Below are positions 34,565-43,812 of a DNA stretch of 64,000 nucleotides, piece after piece. Within the stretch, counting starts at the first letter, position 1, and the number at the start of each line of letters is the position of its first letter. Source of the DNA: Chlorobium sp. (lineage in GTDB: Bacteria > Bacteroidota > Chlorobiia > Chlorobiales > Chlorobiaceae); contig SZXV01000010.1 of NCBI GenBank assembly GCA_005862225.1, forward strand, positions 124,001-188,000, written 5' to 3'. The position numbers were made by a program, and so were the translations under genes. Below the pieces are notes generated by a model. That model searched no databases. It worked only from the letters and a program-made list of their open reading frames with translations, and was not told where the DNA came from.

Positions 34565-35167
34565 TTATTGTTGCTGCGACTTAACAAGTTCAACATCCAA
34601 CGAAATAGTAACCTCTTCGCCAACAGCTACTCCGCCCGCTTCCAGCGCCTGGTTCCAGACAAGCCCATAATCCTTGCGGTTGATGGTTGCAGTTGCCGAG
34701 GTTCCGCGTCTTGTGTTACCCCATGGATCTTTGATTTCTTTGGAGAACGGTGCCACATTGAGCACGACCGTTTTGGTGATACCATGAATCGTAAGATCTC
34801 CCGTAACCTTCAGCCCTCCTTTACCGGCCTTTGTCCATTTTTTTGAGACAAAGGTCAAGGTCGGGTATTTGGTGACATCAAAAAAATCCGCGCTCCGCAG
34901 ATGCTCATCCCGTTTCTCAACGTTCGTGTTGATGGATGCGGCATCAATAGTGACATTGACCGTAGATTTCGCGATCTCTTTGTCATTAATATCAACAACC
35001 CCTGCATATTTATTGAAGTTGCCCCTGACGTGTGACACCATAAGGTGACTGACACTGAATCCTACATTTGAATGATCGGAATCAATAGTCCATGGGGTTG
35101 CGGTAGCCCATGCCGGAACGGCCATGATTGCCACGGTGAGCATTGCCCTGGTGATGTTTTTTCTCAT
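34565..35167 (-). CDS. YceI family periplasmic lipid-binding protein
   Basis: A 200-residue periplasmic protein that begins at the ATG at 35167 with a signal peptide (about 1-23, ending A-W-A-T-A). The mature part is a typical YceI lipocalin-like barrel that binds polyisoprenoids: W-T-I-D-S-D-H-S-N-V-G-F-S-V (about 26-39), S-A-D-F-F-D-V-T-K-Y-P and L-T-I-H-G-I-T-K. The open frame upstream of the ATG overlaps the restriction enzyme on the same strand and is not real. It is probably co-transcribed with the dioxygenase. Confidence 0.93.
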   Translation of the reverse strand: MRKNITRAMLTVAIMAVPAWATATPWTIDSDHSNVGFSVSHLMVSHVRGNFNKYAGVVDINDKEIAKSTVNVTIDAASINTNVEKRDEHLRSADFFDVTKYPTLTFVSKKWTKAGKGGLKVTGDLTIHGITKTVVLNVAPFSKEIKDPWGNTRRGTSATATINRKDYGLVWNQALEAGGVAVGEEVTISLDVELVKSQQQ

Positions 35168-35276
35168 GATCGTTCTCTTTAATTTGTTAATGAATGCTAT
35201 AGTTGCGTCTGAGTTGTCAGAGAGCGGCGCATCTGCCGATCGCTGAGTAGGCCGAAGGCCGTATCGAAGCGCCGAA

Positions 35277-38063
35277 TCACGACTGTTTCGCCTGCCGCGA
35301 ACGTTTTGGCTTTTGCTCCATCGCCTGCACGAGCGGCTGGGTGTAGCGGCTGTAAAGCTGAAAAAGAAACTCCAGACGTTCAAGCTCGTTTTGGAACGAT
35401 GCCCGCCGGTAGCAACCGTCAACCGCCTCATCCAGTTCGCGGTGGGCAGTGAGCAACTCTTTCGGCATGGAAAGCGGATCGTAGAGATCGGCAAGCGTGG
35501 CACCCGGAAAGCGCTCACGTGCGGCAAGCACCGCCTGCGCCTTCTCCTCAACCTTTGTCCGCTGCTTGTCGGTCACGTCGTTTGGGAAAGGGAAGTTGTT
35601 GTACACCAAATTGTTAGAGTAACGGTAATCGCTTTTCAGCCTGCCACACACTGCCCGCATCCACGCCATGTGCATCGTGCTTGTCAATATTCCAAAATTA
35701 TACCGCGTTGCGTTTGGAATAATCAAACAAAGATTGCTTGCAATCACATCCTTTGACATAAAACCAATTGGAATATATTTCCTCTTCTCAGATGAAACTG
35801 ATGGAATAATTATATAATCAGTCTCGGGATGACTAATCCAACCAAACAGATAAGCTATTTGAGATAATTTTCTGGTCGCCTCACGTGAGCTTTCAAGTCT
35901 ATATTTCTTTACAGCTTCAACACATTTCAATACTTCCGGCAAGCTTCTCCATTCACTTGGTGAAACATCTTTGAGCCATAAACACCATCGAATTTGACCA
36001 TTGATAAACTCTTGCGCGCCGATAAACTTTCGGATAAACTTTGCCGATTTTGGTTCTTTTATTACAAACTGATTTTTTGCTTCGTCTGTGAATAAAAGGT
36101 TGCCTCCATCGTTTGGCTGATTACCAAACTTTATTTCCGGCACGTTGCACAGCGGCTTATTGCGTGATGGCACAACAACATCCGGCGCATCTATGAGATA
36201 CGGATTGATCGTCGTGGCTCGAATCTCGTGCGCCTCGCTTTGCGGCGTGGCGTAATCGAAAAGCCGCTTCGCCTCGCTGCTGCTTTCGCAAGAAAAGCCA
36301 ACAATCACGCAAAATACCTGCGCATTGCCTCGCGCCTCATTCGACCATTTGAAGGTGCGGTGCGCAAAGAAAATCTTGATCCCTCGCAACAGCAAAAACT
36401 GCCACAGCGCCGCAACCTGCTCGCCCTGGGTGATGCTGTTGGTTGACACAAACGCCACCTTGACGCTGCTTTTCTCTATAAACAACGCAGCCTTGATGTA
36501 CCAGAGCGCCACATAATCGAGAATGCCGTAATTCGGAAGTCCTTTTGTTTTGAGCGGCTGGCAGACCGCATCCATATCAGCCATCTGCTGCGCATTGCGG
36601 TTTTGCTTGCCAATAAAGGGAGGATTGCCAAGAATGGAGAGCCTCTCTTTTGAGGGAACGAGATCCTCCCACGCCATACGCAGCGCGTTGCCGCAAACAA
36701 TATTGGGCGAATGCTTCAGCGGCAGCCGCACAAAGGTTCGCCCGAATGCTTGCGACAGGCGCATGTTCATCTGGTGGTCGGTCAGCCAGAGCGCCACCTG
36801 CGCAATTCGCGCCGGAAACTCCTCAAGCTCAATGCCGTAGAGGTTATCAACATCGATTCGCGAAATGTCTGTCACATCAAAATCGAGCCAGGTTTTGCCG
36901 GTCAGCGTCTGCTGCTGAAGCAACACCTCAATCTCAAGCTGGCGAAGTTCGCGATAGGTGATAACCAGAAAGTTGCCGCAGCCACACGCCGGATCGAAAA
37001 AACGCATGGCAGCAAGCTTTTGATGGAACGCCGCAAGTTTGCGGGTGTCGTGCCGGATTGCCCCAAACTCGCGGTGCAGGTCGTCGAGAAAAAGGCCGTG
37101 AATAACCTTGAGAATATTCTTTTCGGAGGTGTAATGTGCACCAAGATTGCGCCGCCGAGTCTTGTCCATCACGCTCTGGAACAGCGAGCCGAAAATTGCG
37201 GGCGACACCTTGCTCCAGTCGAAGAGGCAGCACTCCAAGAGCAGCTCACGCATGGCACGGTCAAAGGTTGGAATGCGCAACGTTTCACGGAACAATTCGC
37301 CATTGACGTAGGGAAAGTGGACAAGATCGCCATCAACAATTCGCTGCCGTTTTTCAGGCGAAGTATCCAGCAACTGAAACATTTCAGCAATTGCACGACC
37401 TGTATCGGAGCCGTCATCGTTGGTCTTTTCGCGAAGAAAATACTCAAAATCACCTTTGGCATCGAAAATACCGGTATCATCCGCAAAAAGGCAATAGACA
37501 AGCCGGACAAGCAAAACCTCCAGATCGTGACCATCGTAGCCGGAGTTGAGCAGCGCATCATGAAGCAACCCCATCTTCTCCGCTACACGAATATTGACCT
37601 CATCCTCATCCTTGTAGGTGCGCTTCTGGTAGCCGGAGATAAAGCCAAAGAGATCAACATGTTGCGGCAACTCTTTGATCTTGAACTCATGCGTCGTCTG
37701 TTCGTCGAGATCATACAGGCGGAACCGAGCAAAATCCGACACCAGCACATACTTGGGCAGCTCCTCTTCCTTCAGGCCATGAAAATAGTCAACCGCCTGG
37801 CTGTACGCCATATCAAGATCGCGCCCTCGCGACTTTTGTTCCACCACCAGCGTCCCCTTCCAGAACAGGTCAATCGAACCCCGTTTGCTGCCCAGCTTTT
37901 TCACCGGCTCCTCAAACGACGCCACCCGCCGCCGAGAAATCCCGAAAATCATAAAAAACTCATTCCAGAACGACTGCGCCTCAGCACACTCTCGGACAAC
38001 ATCCGCCCACGAACAGGAAAACAGCAGGGCATTGTCACGTATCTCTTTCGGGCTTAATGGCAT
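35277..38063 (-). CDS. MmeI-like (type IIL/IIG) single-chain restriction-modification enzyme
   Basis: A 928-residue protein joining nuclease, methyltransferase and target recognition, close in size to MmeI (919 aa). The N-terminal PD-ExK-like site is I-D-L-F-W-K-G-T-L-V-V-E-Q-K-S (about 70-84). A helical region follows, then the methyltransferase: motif I D-P-A-C-G-C-G-N-F (about 361-369) and motif IV G-N-P-P-F (about 482-486), typical of gamma-class N6-adenine methylases. The target-recognition domain lies at about 620-830. Such enzymes methylate one strand of their site and cut about 20 bp away (family knowledge). It follows the TPR-protein gene by 12 bp, so the pair is one transcript. Recognition sequence unknown. 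Confidence 0.9.
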   Translation of the reverse strand: MPLSPKEIRDNALLFSCSWADVVRECAEAQSFWNEFFMIFGISRRRVASFEEPVKKLGSKRGSIDLFWKGTLVVEQKSRGRDLDMAYSQAVDYFHGLKEEELPKYVLVSDFARFRLYDLDEQTTHEFKIKELPQHVDLFGFISGYQKRTYKDEDEVNIRVAEKMGLLHDALLNSGYDGHDLEVLLVRLVYCLFADDTGIFDAKGDFEYFLREKTNDDGSDTGRAIAEMFQLLDTSPEKRQRIVDGDLVHFPYVNGELFRETLRIPTFDRAMRELLLECCLFDWSKVSPAIFGSLFQSVMDKTRRRNLGAHYTSEKNILKVIHGLFLDDLHREFGAIRHDTRKLAAFHQKLAAMRFFDPACGCGNFLVITYRELRQLEIEVLLQQQTLTGKTWLDFDVTDISRIDVDNLYGIELEEFPARIAQVALWLTDHQMNMRLSQAFGRTFVRLPLKHSPNIVCGNALRMAWEDLVPSKERLSILGNPPFIGKQNRNAQQMADMDAVCQPLKTKGLPNYGILDYVALWYIKAALFIEKSSVKVAFVSTNSITQGEQVAALWQFLLLRGIKIFFAHRTFKWSNEARGNAQVFCVIVGFSCESSSEAKRLFDYATPQSEAHEIRATTINPYLIDAPDVVVPSRNKPLCNVPEIKFGNQPNDGGNLLFTDEAKNQFVIKEPKSAKFIRKFIGAQEFINGQIRWCLWLKDVSPSEWRSLPEVLKCVEAVKKYRLESSREATRKLSQIAYLFGWISHPETDYIIIPSVSSEKRKYIPIGFMSKDVIASNLCLIIPNATRYNFGILTSTMHMAWMRAVCGRLKSDYRYSNNLVYNNFPFPNDVTDKQRTKVEEKAQAVLAARERFPGATLADLYDPLSMPKELLTAHRELDEAVDGCYRRASFQNELERLEFLFQLYSRYTQPLVQAMEQKPKRSRQAKQS

Positions 38064-38075
38064 AGAAGGATATTG

Positions 38076-39164
38076 TTATTCGTGCATAGCCAACTGCTTG
38101 ACGAACTCTTCAGGGTCAATGCCCCACGCCTTGAGAAGTTTGAAAGTTGATTCTGCATACGATTGTGTGTAAGGCAGTTTCTCAACCAAAGGCAGTATGA
38201 TGCGTAAAGCCTCTGAAACACTTTCAAGCGATTTCTGCTTGTCAAGCACTGCGTCGTGGTAAAACCACCCAACATTAATGAGCGTCATGGCTACATCCGG
38301 CAGATAGGTCTGCGGGTTCGTTTTGGCAAGGTCGCGATAACTGTTTAGAGCTTTTTCATATAAACCAAATGCCTTTCCAATCTCACCAACATACTTGAAC
38401 GCCTTGGCAAGAATCACAGCGTTTGCAGATTTTTCGAGATCAATGAACCCGTTATAGCGCTCCATCATCTGCCGTATCAACTGCACTGTCCCCGGAATCT
38501 GAGCATAGATCGACAGAAGATCAAGCACAATTTCATTGGCAATAACAACCGGATCACGATGCTGTTGCTCGGCCTCATCAAGCTGCTGCTGCAAGAGCTT
38601 CATGCGCGCTTCCAAGTAGCTGATGCTTACATTAGAGTGCACCGTATCCTGCGCCACATAACGAGAAACAGCGTTATCATGGTCGATAGTTTCAGCCGCT
38701 TGCTCAAAATAGAGATTCGCACCAACCCGCTGGTTATAGAGATCAATCGCTTCGTTGCTGATACGCTGCAAGGTGCGAGTACTAAGCCAAAAGAGTATGG
38801 GAAGACCGAGCTCAGAAAGTACCTCTCGACCAAAATTAAGCTGTACAAGAAGATAGGGGTTCTGAAAAAGAGCCGAATCAAGACCGGAAAGAATAAAACC
38901 ACCAAGGTTATCAATGCTTTGTTTCAGACGGCGCAACTGTTCCAGCGGGGGAACATCCTTATCTGCCTTTTGAAAGATGTGGACATGCAATGTGTTGCCT
39001 TTTCCCTGCGACAGGAATTGCAGCGTACTGTTCACCTCTCTCTGAACAAGCTCATCATTGCACACTGCAAACAGAAAACCACTTCGAGAAGTCTTTAAAA
39101 AAAAACGCTCGGCAATTTTAAGGTTATCGGCATACTCATCAGAAGCAGAATCTATTCCGGTCAT
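38076..39164 (-). CDS. TPR-containing protein with STAND-like N-terminal domain, co-transcribed with restriction enzyme
   Basis: A 362-residue protein. The start at 39164 is set by a strong GGAGG eight bases upstream; the longer frame has no such site. Residues 25-150 (F-L-F-A-V-C-N-D-E-L to L-P-I-L-F-W-L-S) resemble the non-catalytic domain found at the start of some TPR/STAND proteins, where a nucleotide-binding fold has lost its P-loop. A coiled coil follows (L-E-A-R-M-K-L-L-Q-Q-Q-L-D-E-A-E-Q-Q, about 188-205). TPR-like repeats fill about 250-345 (K-A-F-G-L-Y-E-K-A-L-N-S-Y). Function unknown; linkage to a restriction enzyme suggests a defence role. Confidence 0.65.
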   Translation of the reverse strand: MTGIDSASDEYADNLKIAERFFLKTSRSGFLFAVCNDELVQREVNSTLQFLSQGKGNTLHVHIFQKADKDVPPLEQLRRLKQSIDNLGGFILSGLDSALFQNPYLLVQLNFGREVLSELGLPILFWLSTRTLQRISNEAIDLYNQRVGANLYFEQAAETIDHDNAVSRYVAQDTVHSNVSISYLEARMKLLQQQLDEAEQQHRDPVVIANEIVLDLLSIYAQIPGTVQLIRQMMERYNGFIDLEKSANAVILAKAFKYVGEIGKAFGLYEKALNSYRDLAKTNPQTYLPDVAMTLINVGWFYHDAVLDKQKSLESVSEALRIILPLVEKLPYTQSYAESTFKLLKAWGIDPEEFVKQLAMHE

Positions 39165-39503
39165 AATTATGCCTCCAACATCAGGAGCATTACCCTTGAG
39201 CAAAACGTTCACATAAAATGGTACGTGCAAATGAATTGACGTAATAGCGTTGCAGATCGTCGCCCTGCAGCGGTTCCGGCGACAAACGGTCATAGATTTC
39301 AGCTATGGAGACCATGGCATACTTGTTGGCTGATTCTCAAGAAGATCATATTCAGAACAAGTATAAGAAATCAAAGCCTTCTTTCAAGCCACAATACCGA
39401 AAAAGGGGTGAAGAGCTACGATGCTTTCGACTCAATCACCTCTTTTGCCAATTTCGATAACACCAAATCTGCGTTATAAATATCAACCATCACCACTTCC
39501 TCT

Positions 39504-42500
39504 TCACGAGCACCCCGTTGTCATGCCGCAATCATCGCACACTTTGCAGGTGCCATTCTGCTTCACGCGCATGGAACCGCAGTTTTCGCACTGCTCTCCG
39601 GTGTAACCCTGAACTTTAGCCTGATAAACCTGACTTTGGCGTGTTGCCGTGTGCGCAGGCTGCTCAACATGCACGGCCAGTGACGGTTCAACAACAGGAG
39701 CATGACCATTTTCACCATTGCTTTCCAGCAATTCGTCAACCGCCTTCACGTGCACAAAATCCTTGCGCCCGAGATAGTCGAAGCCGATAGAACGGAAAAC
39801 GTAGTCAAGGATGGAGGTTGAATTCTTGATGGCGTTGTGGCCCTGCACTGCACCCGCTGGTTCAAACCGGGTAAAGGTAAAGCTGTCAACCAGCTCTTCA
39901 AGCGGCATACCGTATTGCAGCGCCTTGGATGCAAGCACTGCAAAACAGTTCAGCAGCCCCTTGAATGACGCGCCCTCCTTGTACATGTCGATAAAAACTT
40001 CACCGAGAGAACCATCTTCATACTCACCTGTTCTGAGAAACACCTTGTGGCCGCCAACATAGGCTTCGCGGATATAGCCTTTTCTCCGTTTCGGCAGCAT
40101 CCTGCGCTCGGAACGATGATAGACCTTCTCGACAATCCGCTCCTGAACCTCTTTTGGCCCTTTGGTTTCATCAAGGTTCTCTTCTGTTCCAAGCATGATG
40201 ACCTCATCAAGATCCTGATAGCTTGAAATATTGAGCGGCTGGGAGAGTTTTGAGCCATCCCGATAGATCGCGACCGCTTTGACCATCAGCAGCCATGCCG
40301 ACTGGTACACCTCGCCAATGTCATGAGTCGTGGCGGTCCCTGGCATATTGACCGTTTTGGAAATCGCCCCTGAAATAAAGGGCTGAACCGCCGACATCAT
40401 AGAAACATGGGCATGATGCCTGATGTAGCGAAGCCCTTTTCTGCCGCACTTGCTGGCACAGTCAAAAACCGGCAAATGTTCAATCTTCAGATGAGGAGCG
40501 CCCTCAATAGTCATGGTTCCACAGACATAGTCGTTGGTTGCCTCTGAATCTGCTTCCGTTGCGCCAAGAGCCTGTAGCATATCAAAGTCAGGGTCGTCAA
40601 GCTGCTCATTGGTAAACCCAAGGGTTGCACAAAAATCCTCACCAAGAATCCACTTGTTGAAAGCAAAGCGAATATCAAAAACCGTTTCAAGCTGCGATTC
40701 GACCACATCAATCTTCTCGTCGGTAAATCCACGGCTCTTCAGCCACTGCCGATTGATTGAGGGAGAACCGGCAAGCGTGCCATGACCCTTGCAGTAGTGT
40801 TCGATGGCATCAATCTGTACACTGCTATAACCGAGTCGTTCAAGGGCTTTATGCACCGACTGGTTGACAATCTTGAAATAGCCGCCCCCGGCAAGCTTCT
40901 TGAATTTCACAATCGCAAACTCCGGCTCAATACCAGTGGTATCGCAATCCATCACAAGCCCGATCGTGCCGGTTGGCGCAATAACGCTCACCTGGGCATT
41001 TCGGAAGCCATATTTTTCGCCCTTCTGTAACGCTTTATCCCAGACCTTTGCGGCTGCCTCAAACATCTCTTTCGGACAATACTCGGAATCAATTCCACGA
41101 GGCTTGACCGTCAATCCCTCATACTCATCTTCCGACAGGTTCCGCGCCGCCCTGCGATGGTTGCGAATCACTCGAAGCATCTCATTGGCATTTGCCGCAT
41201 ATCCGCTGAAAGCGCCAAGATCGTGGGCCATATCAGCCGAAGTGACGTAGGCCTGGCCTGTCATCACTGCCGAAATTGCTCCAGCAAGGGCAAGCGCCTT
41301 CGGTGAATCGTAAGGAATCCCGAGCACCATCAGCGCCGTGCCAAGGTTTGCAAAACCGAGACCAAGTGTTCGGAACTCATAGCTCAGGCGAGCAATATCT
41401 TTTGAAGGAAAATGGGCCATCAGCACCGATATTTCCAGCACCACCGTCCATAACGCTGAGGCGTGCTGCAGCTCCTTCACCTTCATGGTACCCGATGCCT
41501 CATCGACAAAATGGATCAGGTTGAGACTGGCAAGGTTACAGGCTGTATCGTCAAGAAACATGTACTCCGAGCAGGGGTTGCTGGCATTGATGCGGCCGCT
41601 CTTCGGGCAGGTGTGCCATTCGTTGATGGTGGTATCGAACTGCAATCCGGGATCGGCACACTTCCATGCGCTGAGCAGAATTTTTTCCCAAAGATCAAGA
41701 GCCTTGACAACTTTTGCCGTCTGGCCTGTTGTGCGCTGGCGAAGATGCCAGACATCATCATTCTCAACCGCCTTCATGAACTCGTTGGTCACCCGGACAG
41801 TATTGTTGGAGTTCTGCCCGCCTACCGTCGAGTAGGCTTCCGATTCATAATTGGAGTTGTACTCTGCAAAATCAAGTGTGGTGTACCCCTGCTCAACCAG
41901 AGCGAGAACACGAATAATGTAGCTCATCGGCACCGCCCTGCTCAGCGCATTCTGGATCAACTGATGCAGCCGGGGATTCGTCTTTCGATCCACGCCATTG
42001 GCAAGCGCCTCTTCAACAATCGCCTGGAGAAAACGGGAACAGATTCTCGAACCGGCCACCAGCGAGGCCACCTTGTCCTCCTCTTTCGCCTTCCACTCGA
42101 TAAATTTCTCGACATCAGGATGGTTGATATCAACAATCACCATCTTGGCCGCACGACGTGTGGTGCCGCCCGATTTTATAGCGCCAGCCGCTGAATCAAA
42201 AATTTTCAGAAAGCTCATCAACCCCGAAGAGCTTCCCCCGCCACTCAGCTTTTCCCCGCCCGAACGAAGGTTTGAGTAGTTCGTGCCCGAGCCGCTGCCG
42301 AACTTGAAGACCCTCGCCTCACGCATCGCCAGATCAAAAATACCGCCATCGTTGACAAGGTCATCATTGACCGACTGGATAAAACAGGCATGGGCCTGCG
42401 GCCGGGAATAGGCATCCTCCGACTCTTTTACCTCGCCACTTGCAGGATCAACATAGTAATGACCCTGTGCAGGCCCGGTTGTCCCGTACGCAAAATTCAG

Positions 42501-42932
42501 CCCCGTATTGAACCACTGCGGTGAATTTGGAGCGCCCAACTGCCCGAGAATCATGAAAGCCACCTCATCATAAAAAGCCTGGGCGTCATCGGGCGTATCA
42601 AAATATCCGTTCTTTTCACCCCACTCGCGCCAGCAGCCCGCCATACGATGCACAACCTGCCGAATCGAATTTTCGCTGCCTGTCACCGGCTTACCGTCAC
42701 TGTCAGTTATCACATTCCCCTGCTCATCGCGCTGGGGAATACCAGTTTTGCGAAAATACTTTTGCGCAAGAATATCGGCTGCAACCTGCGACCACTGTTT
42801 TGGCACCTCAATATTCGTCATTTCAAAAACCTTCGATCCATCAGGATTGCGAAGCACTGAGGTTCTGAGAGAATACTCGAAACAATCGTAAACATTTTCA
42901 CCAGAAGTGGTGAACATACGGGAAATTTTCAT
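39504..42932 (-). CDS. nrdJ: class II (adenosylcobalamin-dependent) ribonucleoside-diphosphate reductase
   Basis: A 1142-residue B12-dependent ribonucleotide reductase that makes deoxynucleotides without oxygen dependence. The start at 42932 has GGAG upstream. Motifs include Q-W-F-N-T-G-L-N (about 136), A-C-F-I-Q-S-V-N-D-D, F-K-F-G-S-G-S-G-T-N-Y-S, and the radical-site motif N-P-C-S-E (near 450). The C-terminal tail carries a zinc-ribbon-like C-E-N-C ... C-K-V-C-D-D-C and a final C-x-x-G-C-S, used for re-reduction of the active site. There is no intein. A cobalamin riboswitch lies directly upstream. Confidence 0.95.
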   Translation of the reverse strand: MKISRMFTTSGENVYDCFEYSLRTSVLRNPDGSKVFEMTNIEVPKQWSQVAADILAQKYFRKTGIPQRDEQGNVITDSDGKPVTGSENSIRQVVHRMAGCWREWGEKNGYFDTPDDAQAFYDEVAFMILGQLGAPNSPQWFNTGLNFAYGTTGPAQGHYYVDPASGEVKESEDAYSRPQAHACFIQSVNDDLVNDGGIFDLAMREARVFKFGSGSGTNYSNLRSGGEKLSGGGSSSGLMSFLKIFDSAAGAIKSGGTTRRAAKMVIVDINHPDVEKFIEWKAKEEDKVASLVAGSRICSRFLQAIVEEALANGVDRKTNPRLHQLIQNALSRAVPMSYIIRVLALVEQGYTTLDFAEYNSNYESEAYSTVGGQNSNNTVRVTNEFMKAVENDDVWHLRQRTTGQTAKVVKALDLWEKILLSAWKCADPGLQFDTTINEWHTCPKSGRINASNPCSEYMFLDDTACNLASLNLIHFVDEASGTMKVKELQHASALWTVVLEISVLMAHFPSKDIARLSYEFRTLGLGFANLGTALMVLGIPYDSPKALALAGAISAVMTGQAYVTSADMAHDLGAFSGYAANANEMLRVIRNHRRAARNLSEDEYEGLTVKPRGIDSEYCPKEMFEAAAKVWDKALQKGEKYGFRNAQVSVIAPTGTIGLVMDCDTTGIEPEFAIVKFKKLAGGGYFKIVNQSVHKALERLGYSSVQIDAIEHYCKGHGTLAGSPSINRQWLKSRGFTDEKIDVVESQLETVFDIRFAFNKWILGEDFCATLGFTNEQLDDPDFDMLQALGATEADSEATNDYVCGTMTIEGAPHLKIEHLPVFDCASKCGRKGLRYIRHHAHVSMMSAVQPFISGAISKTVNMPGTATTHDIGEVYQSAWLLMVKAVAIYRDGSKLSQPLNISSYQDLDEVIMLGTEENLDETKGPKEVQERIVEKVYHRSERRMLPKRRKGYIREAYVGGHKVFLRTGEYEDGSLGEVFIDMYKEGASFKGLLNCFAVLASKALQYGMPLEELVDSFTFTRFEPAGAVQGHNAIKNSTSILDYVFRSIGFDYLGRKDFVHVKAVDELLESNGENGHAPVVEPSLAVHVEQPAHTATRQSQVYQAKVQGYTGEQCENCGSMRVKQNGTCKVCDDCGMTTGCS

Positions 42933-43035
42933 GAGAACTCCGGAGTCAAATATGGAACAAGTTGTAACAATCTTCTGAAGCTGTTCGATACGCTTGCCCG
43001 GCTCTCTTCCCGAAGCCAATGGGCAACAATTTTTC

Positions 43036-43290
43036 GGCAGGTTTCCTGACTTTCAACGGTTAGCGTTCCCAAAAACGCCCTTTTTTGTGGCGGCATCCTT
43101 CCCTTGCCTTCCCCCGTGGTACTACATGAGGCGAACAAAGTGGCTGCAACCTGCCGGCACTAAAACGAAAAACAGAGCTGCCTTTCGTCATCACCGGCCA
43201 TACCGTTACACAGTTGCGGGTACAGTGTACGCTTTTCACGTACTTCCCTATTATCCGGACGTTGAATGCCCGGCACCGAAAAAAACTTAT
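43036..43290 (-). ncRNA. cobalamin riboswitch
   Basis: On the minus strand the conserved order of the cobalamin aptamer is present: CGGTGCC (43278-43272), ATAGGGAAG, then CTGTACCCGCAACTGT, GGGAAGG, and the B12 box AGTCAGGAAACCTGCC at 43052-43037. It lies about 105 nt before the class II ribonucleotide reductase start, with a strong hairpin (about 43025-42993) but no U-tract in between, so control may be at translation. Confidence 0.93.
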
Positions 43291-43292
43291 GA

Positions 43293-43321
43293 AGTGTAAC
43301 GATTTTTCCCAAACCTTTCAA
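43293..43321 (-). promoter_or_regulatory. promoter in front of the cobalamin riboswitch
   Basis: TTGAAA (43321-43316), a 17-bp spacer and TACACT (43298-43293) on the minus strand put the start about 10 nt before the aptamer. It begins immediately after the terminator of the tail-collar gene, so the riboswitch and nrdJ form their own unit. Confidence 0.6.
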
Positions 43322-43357
43322 TAAAAAAACCGCACGATTTTTTAATCTCGTGCGGTT
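43321..43357 (-). terminator. intrinsic terminator of the tail-collar gene
   Basis: A 10-bp stem (AACCGCACGA at 43328-43337 with TCGTGCGGTT at 43348-43357) is followed by a T-run on the minus strand. It ends the upstream minus-strand gene and insulates the nrdJ riboswitch promoter. Confidence 0.85.
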
Positions 43358-43425
43358 GCGCTTTTTTTACTGACATCACTTCAATAAGAAGCTGTGGTCA
43401 AATCCCCCAGACCGAAACTGAAGCA

Positions 43426-43692
43426 TCAATCACGCATCGGATAAATACCTTGTACACAAATAATAGAACGAGGTTCATCCTCATTCCATGCACGTTTTTG
43501 ACCATTTTCATCAACAGGACGCAAATCCGGAAGCTGGAAATTCTGCATGCCATCGCCACCATAAGTAGTTCCCAATAAGCTGAACAACGCCTCGTTTGCC
43601 CTGATTGGAAGAACACTGCCATCGCACGCCATAAAACCTTTTGGCACAAAATTACCGGCAAACTGCTTGATCATCGCCAAAAATTCATCCAT
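43426..43692 (-). CDS. phage tail-collar domain protein (microcystin-dependent-protein-like)
   Basis: An 88-residue protein with a Collar (tail fibre) domain: G-N-F-V-P-K-G-F-M-A-C-D-G-S-V-L-P-I (about 14-31), F-S-L-L-G-T-T-Y-G-G-D-G (about 37-48), and F-Q-L-P-D-L-R (about 52-58). These are the family's conserved positions. It is about half the usual length, ending with a shortened I-C-V-Q-G-I-Y-P, and lacks the long variable tail region. The start at 43692 has AAAGGAG upstream. Such small collar proteins are common as standalone genes in Chlorobi/Bacteroidetes. No other phage tail genes are adjacent. Confidence 0.8.
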   Translation of the reverse strand: MDEFLAMIKQFAGNFVPKGFMACDGSVLPIRANEALFSLLGTTYGGDGMQNFQLPDLRPVDENGQKRAWNEDEPRSIICVQGIYPMRD

Positions 43693-43812
43693 AATCCACA
43701 CTCCTTTATTTTTCTTTAGAAACCATCGAACACCGATAAAACCAAAAATCGTTGGACGTTTACCTTGTTGCAAACTGCCCGATTGTCACTCCAAACAATG
43801 TGAGAGAATCAT

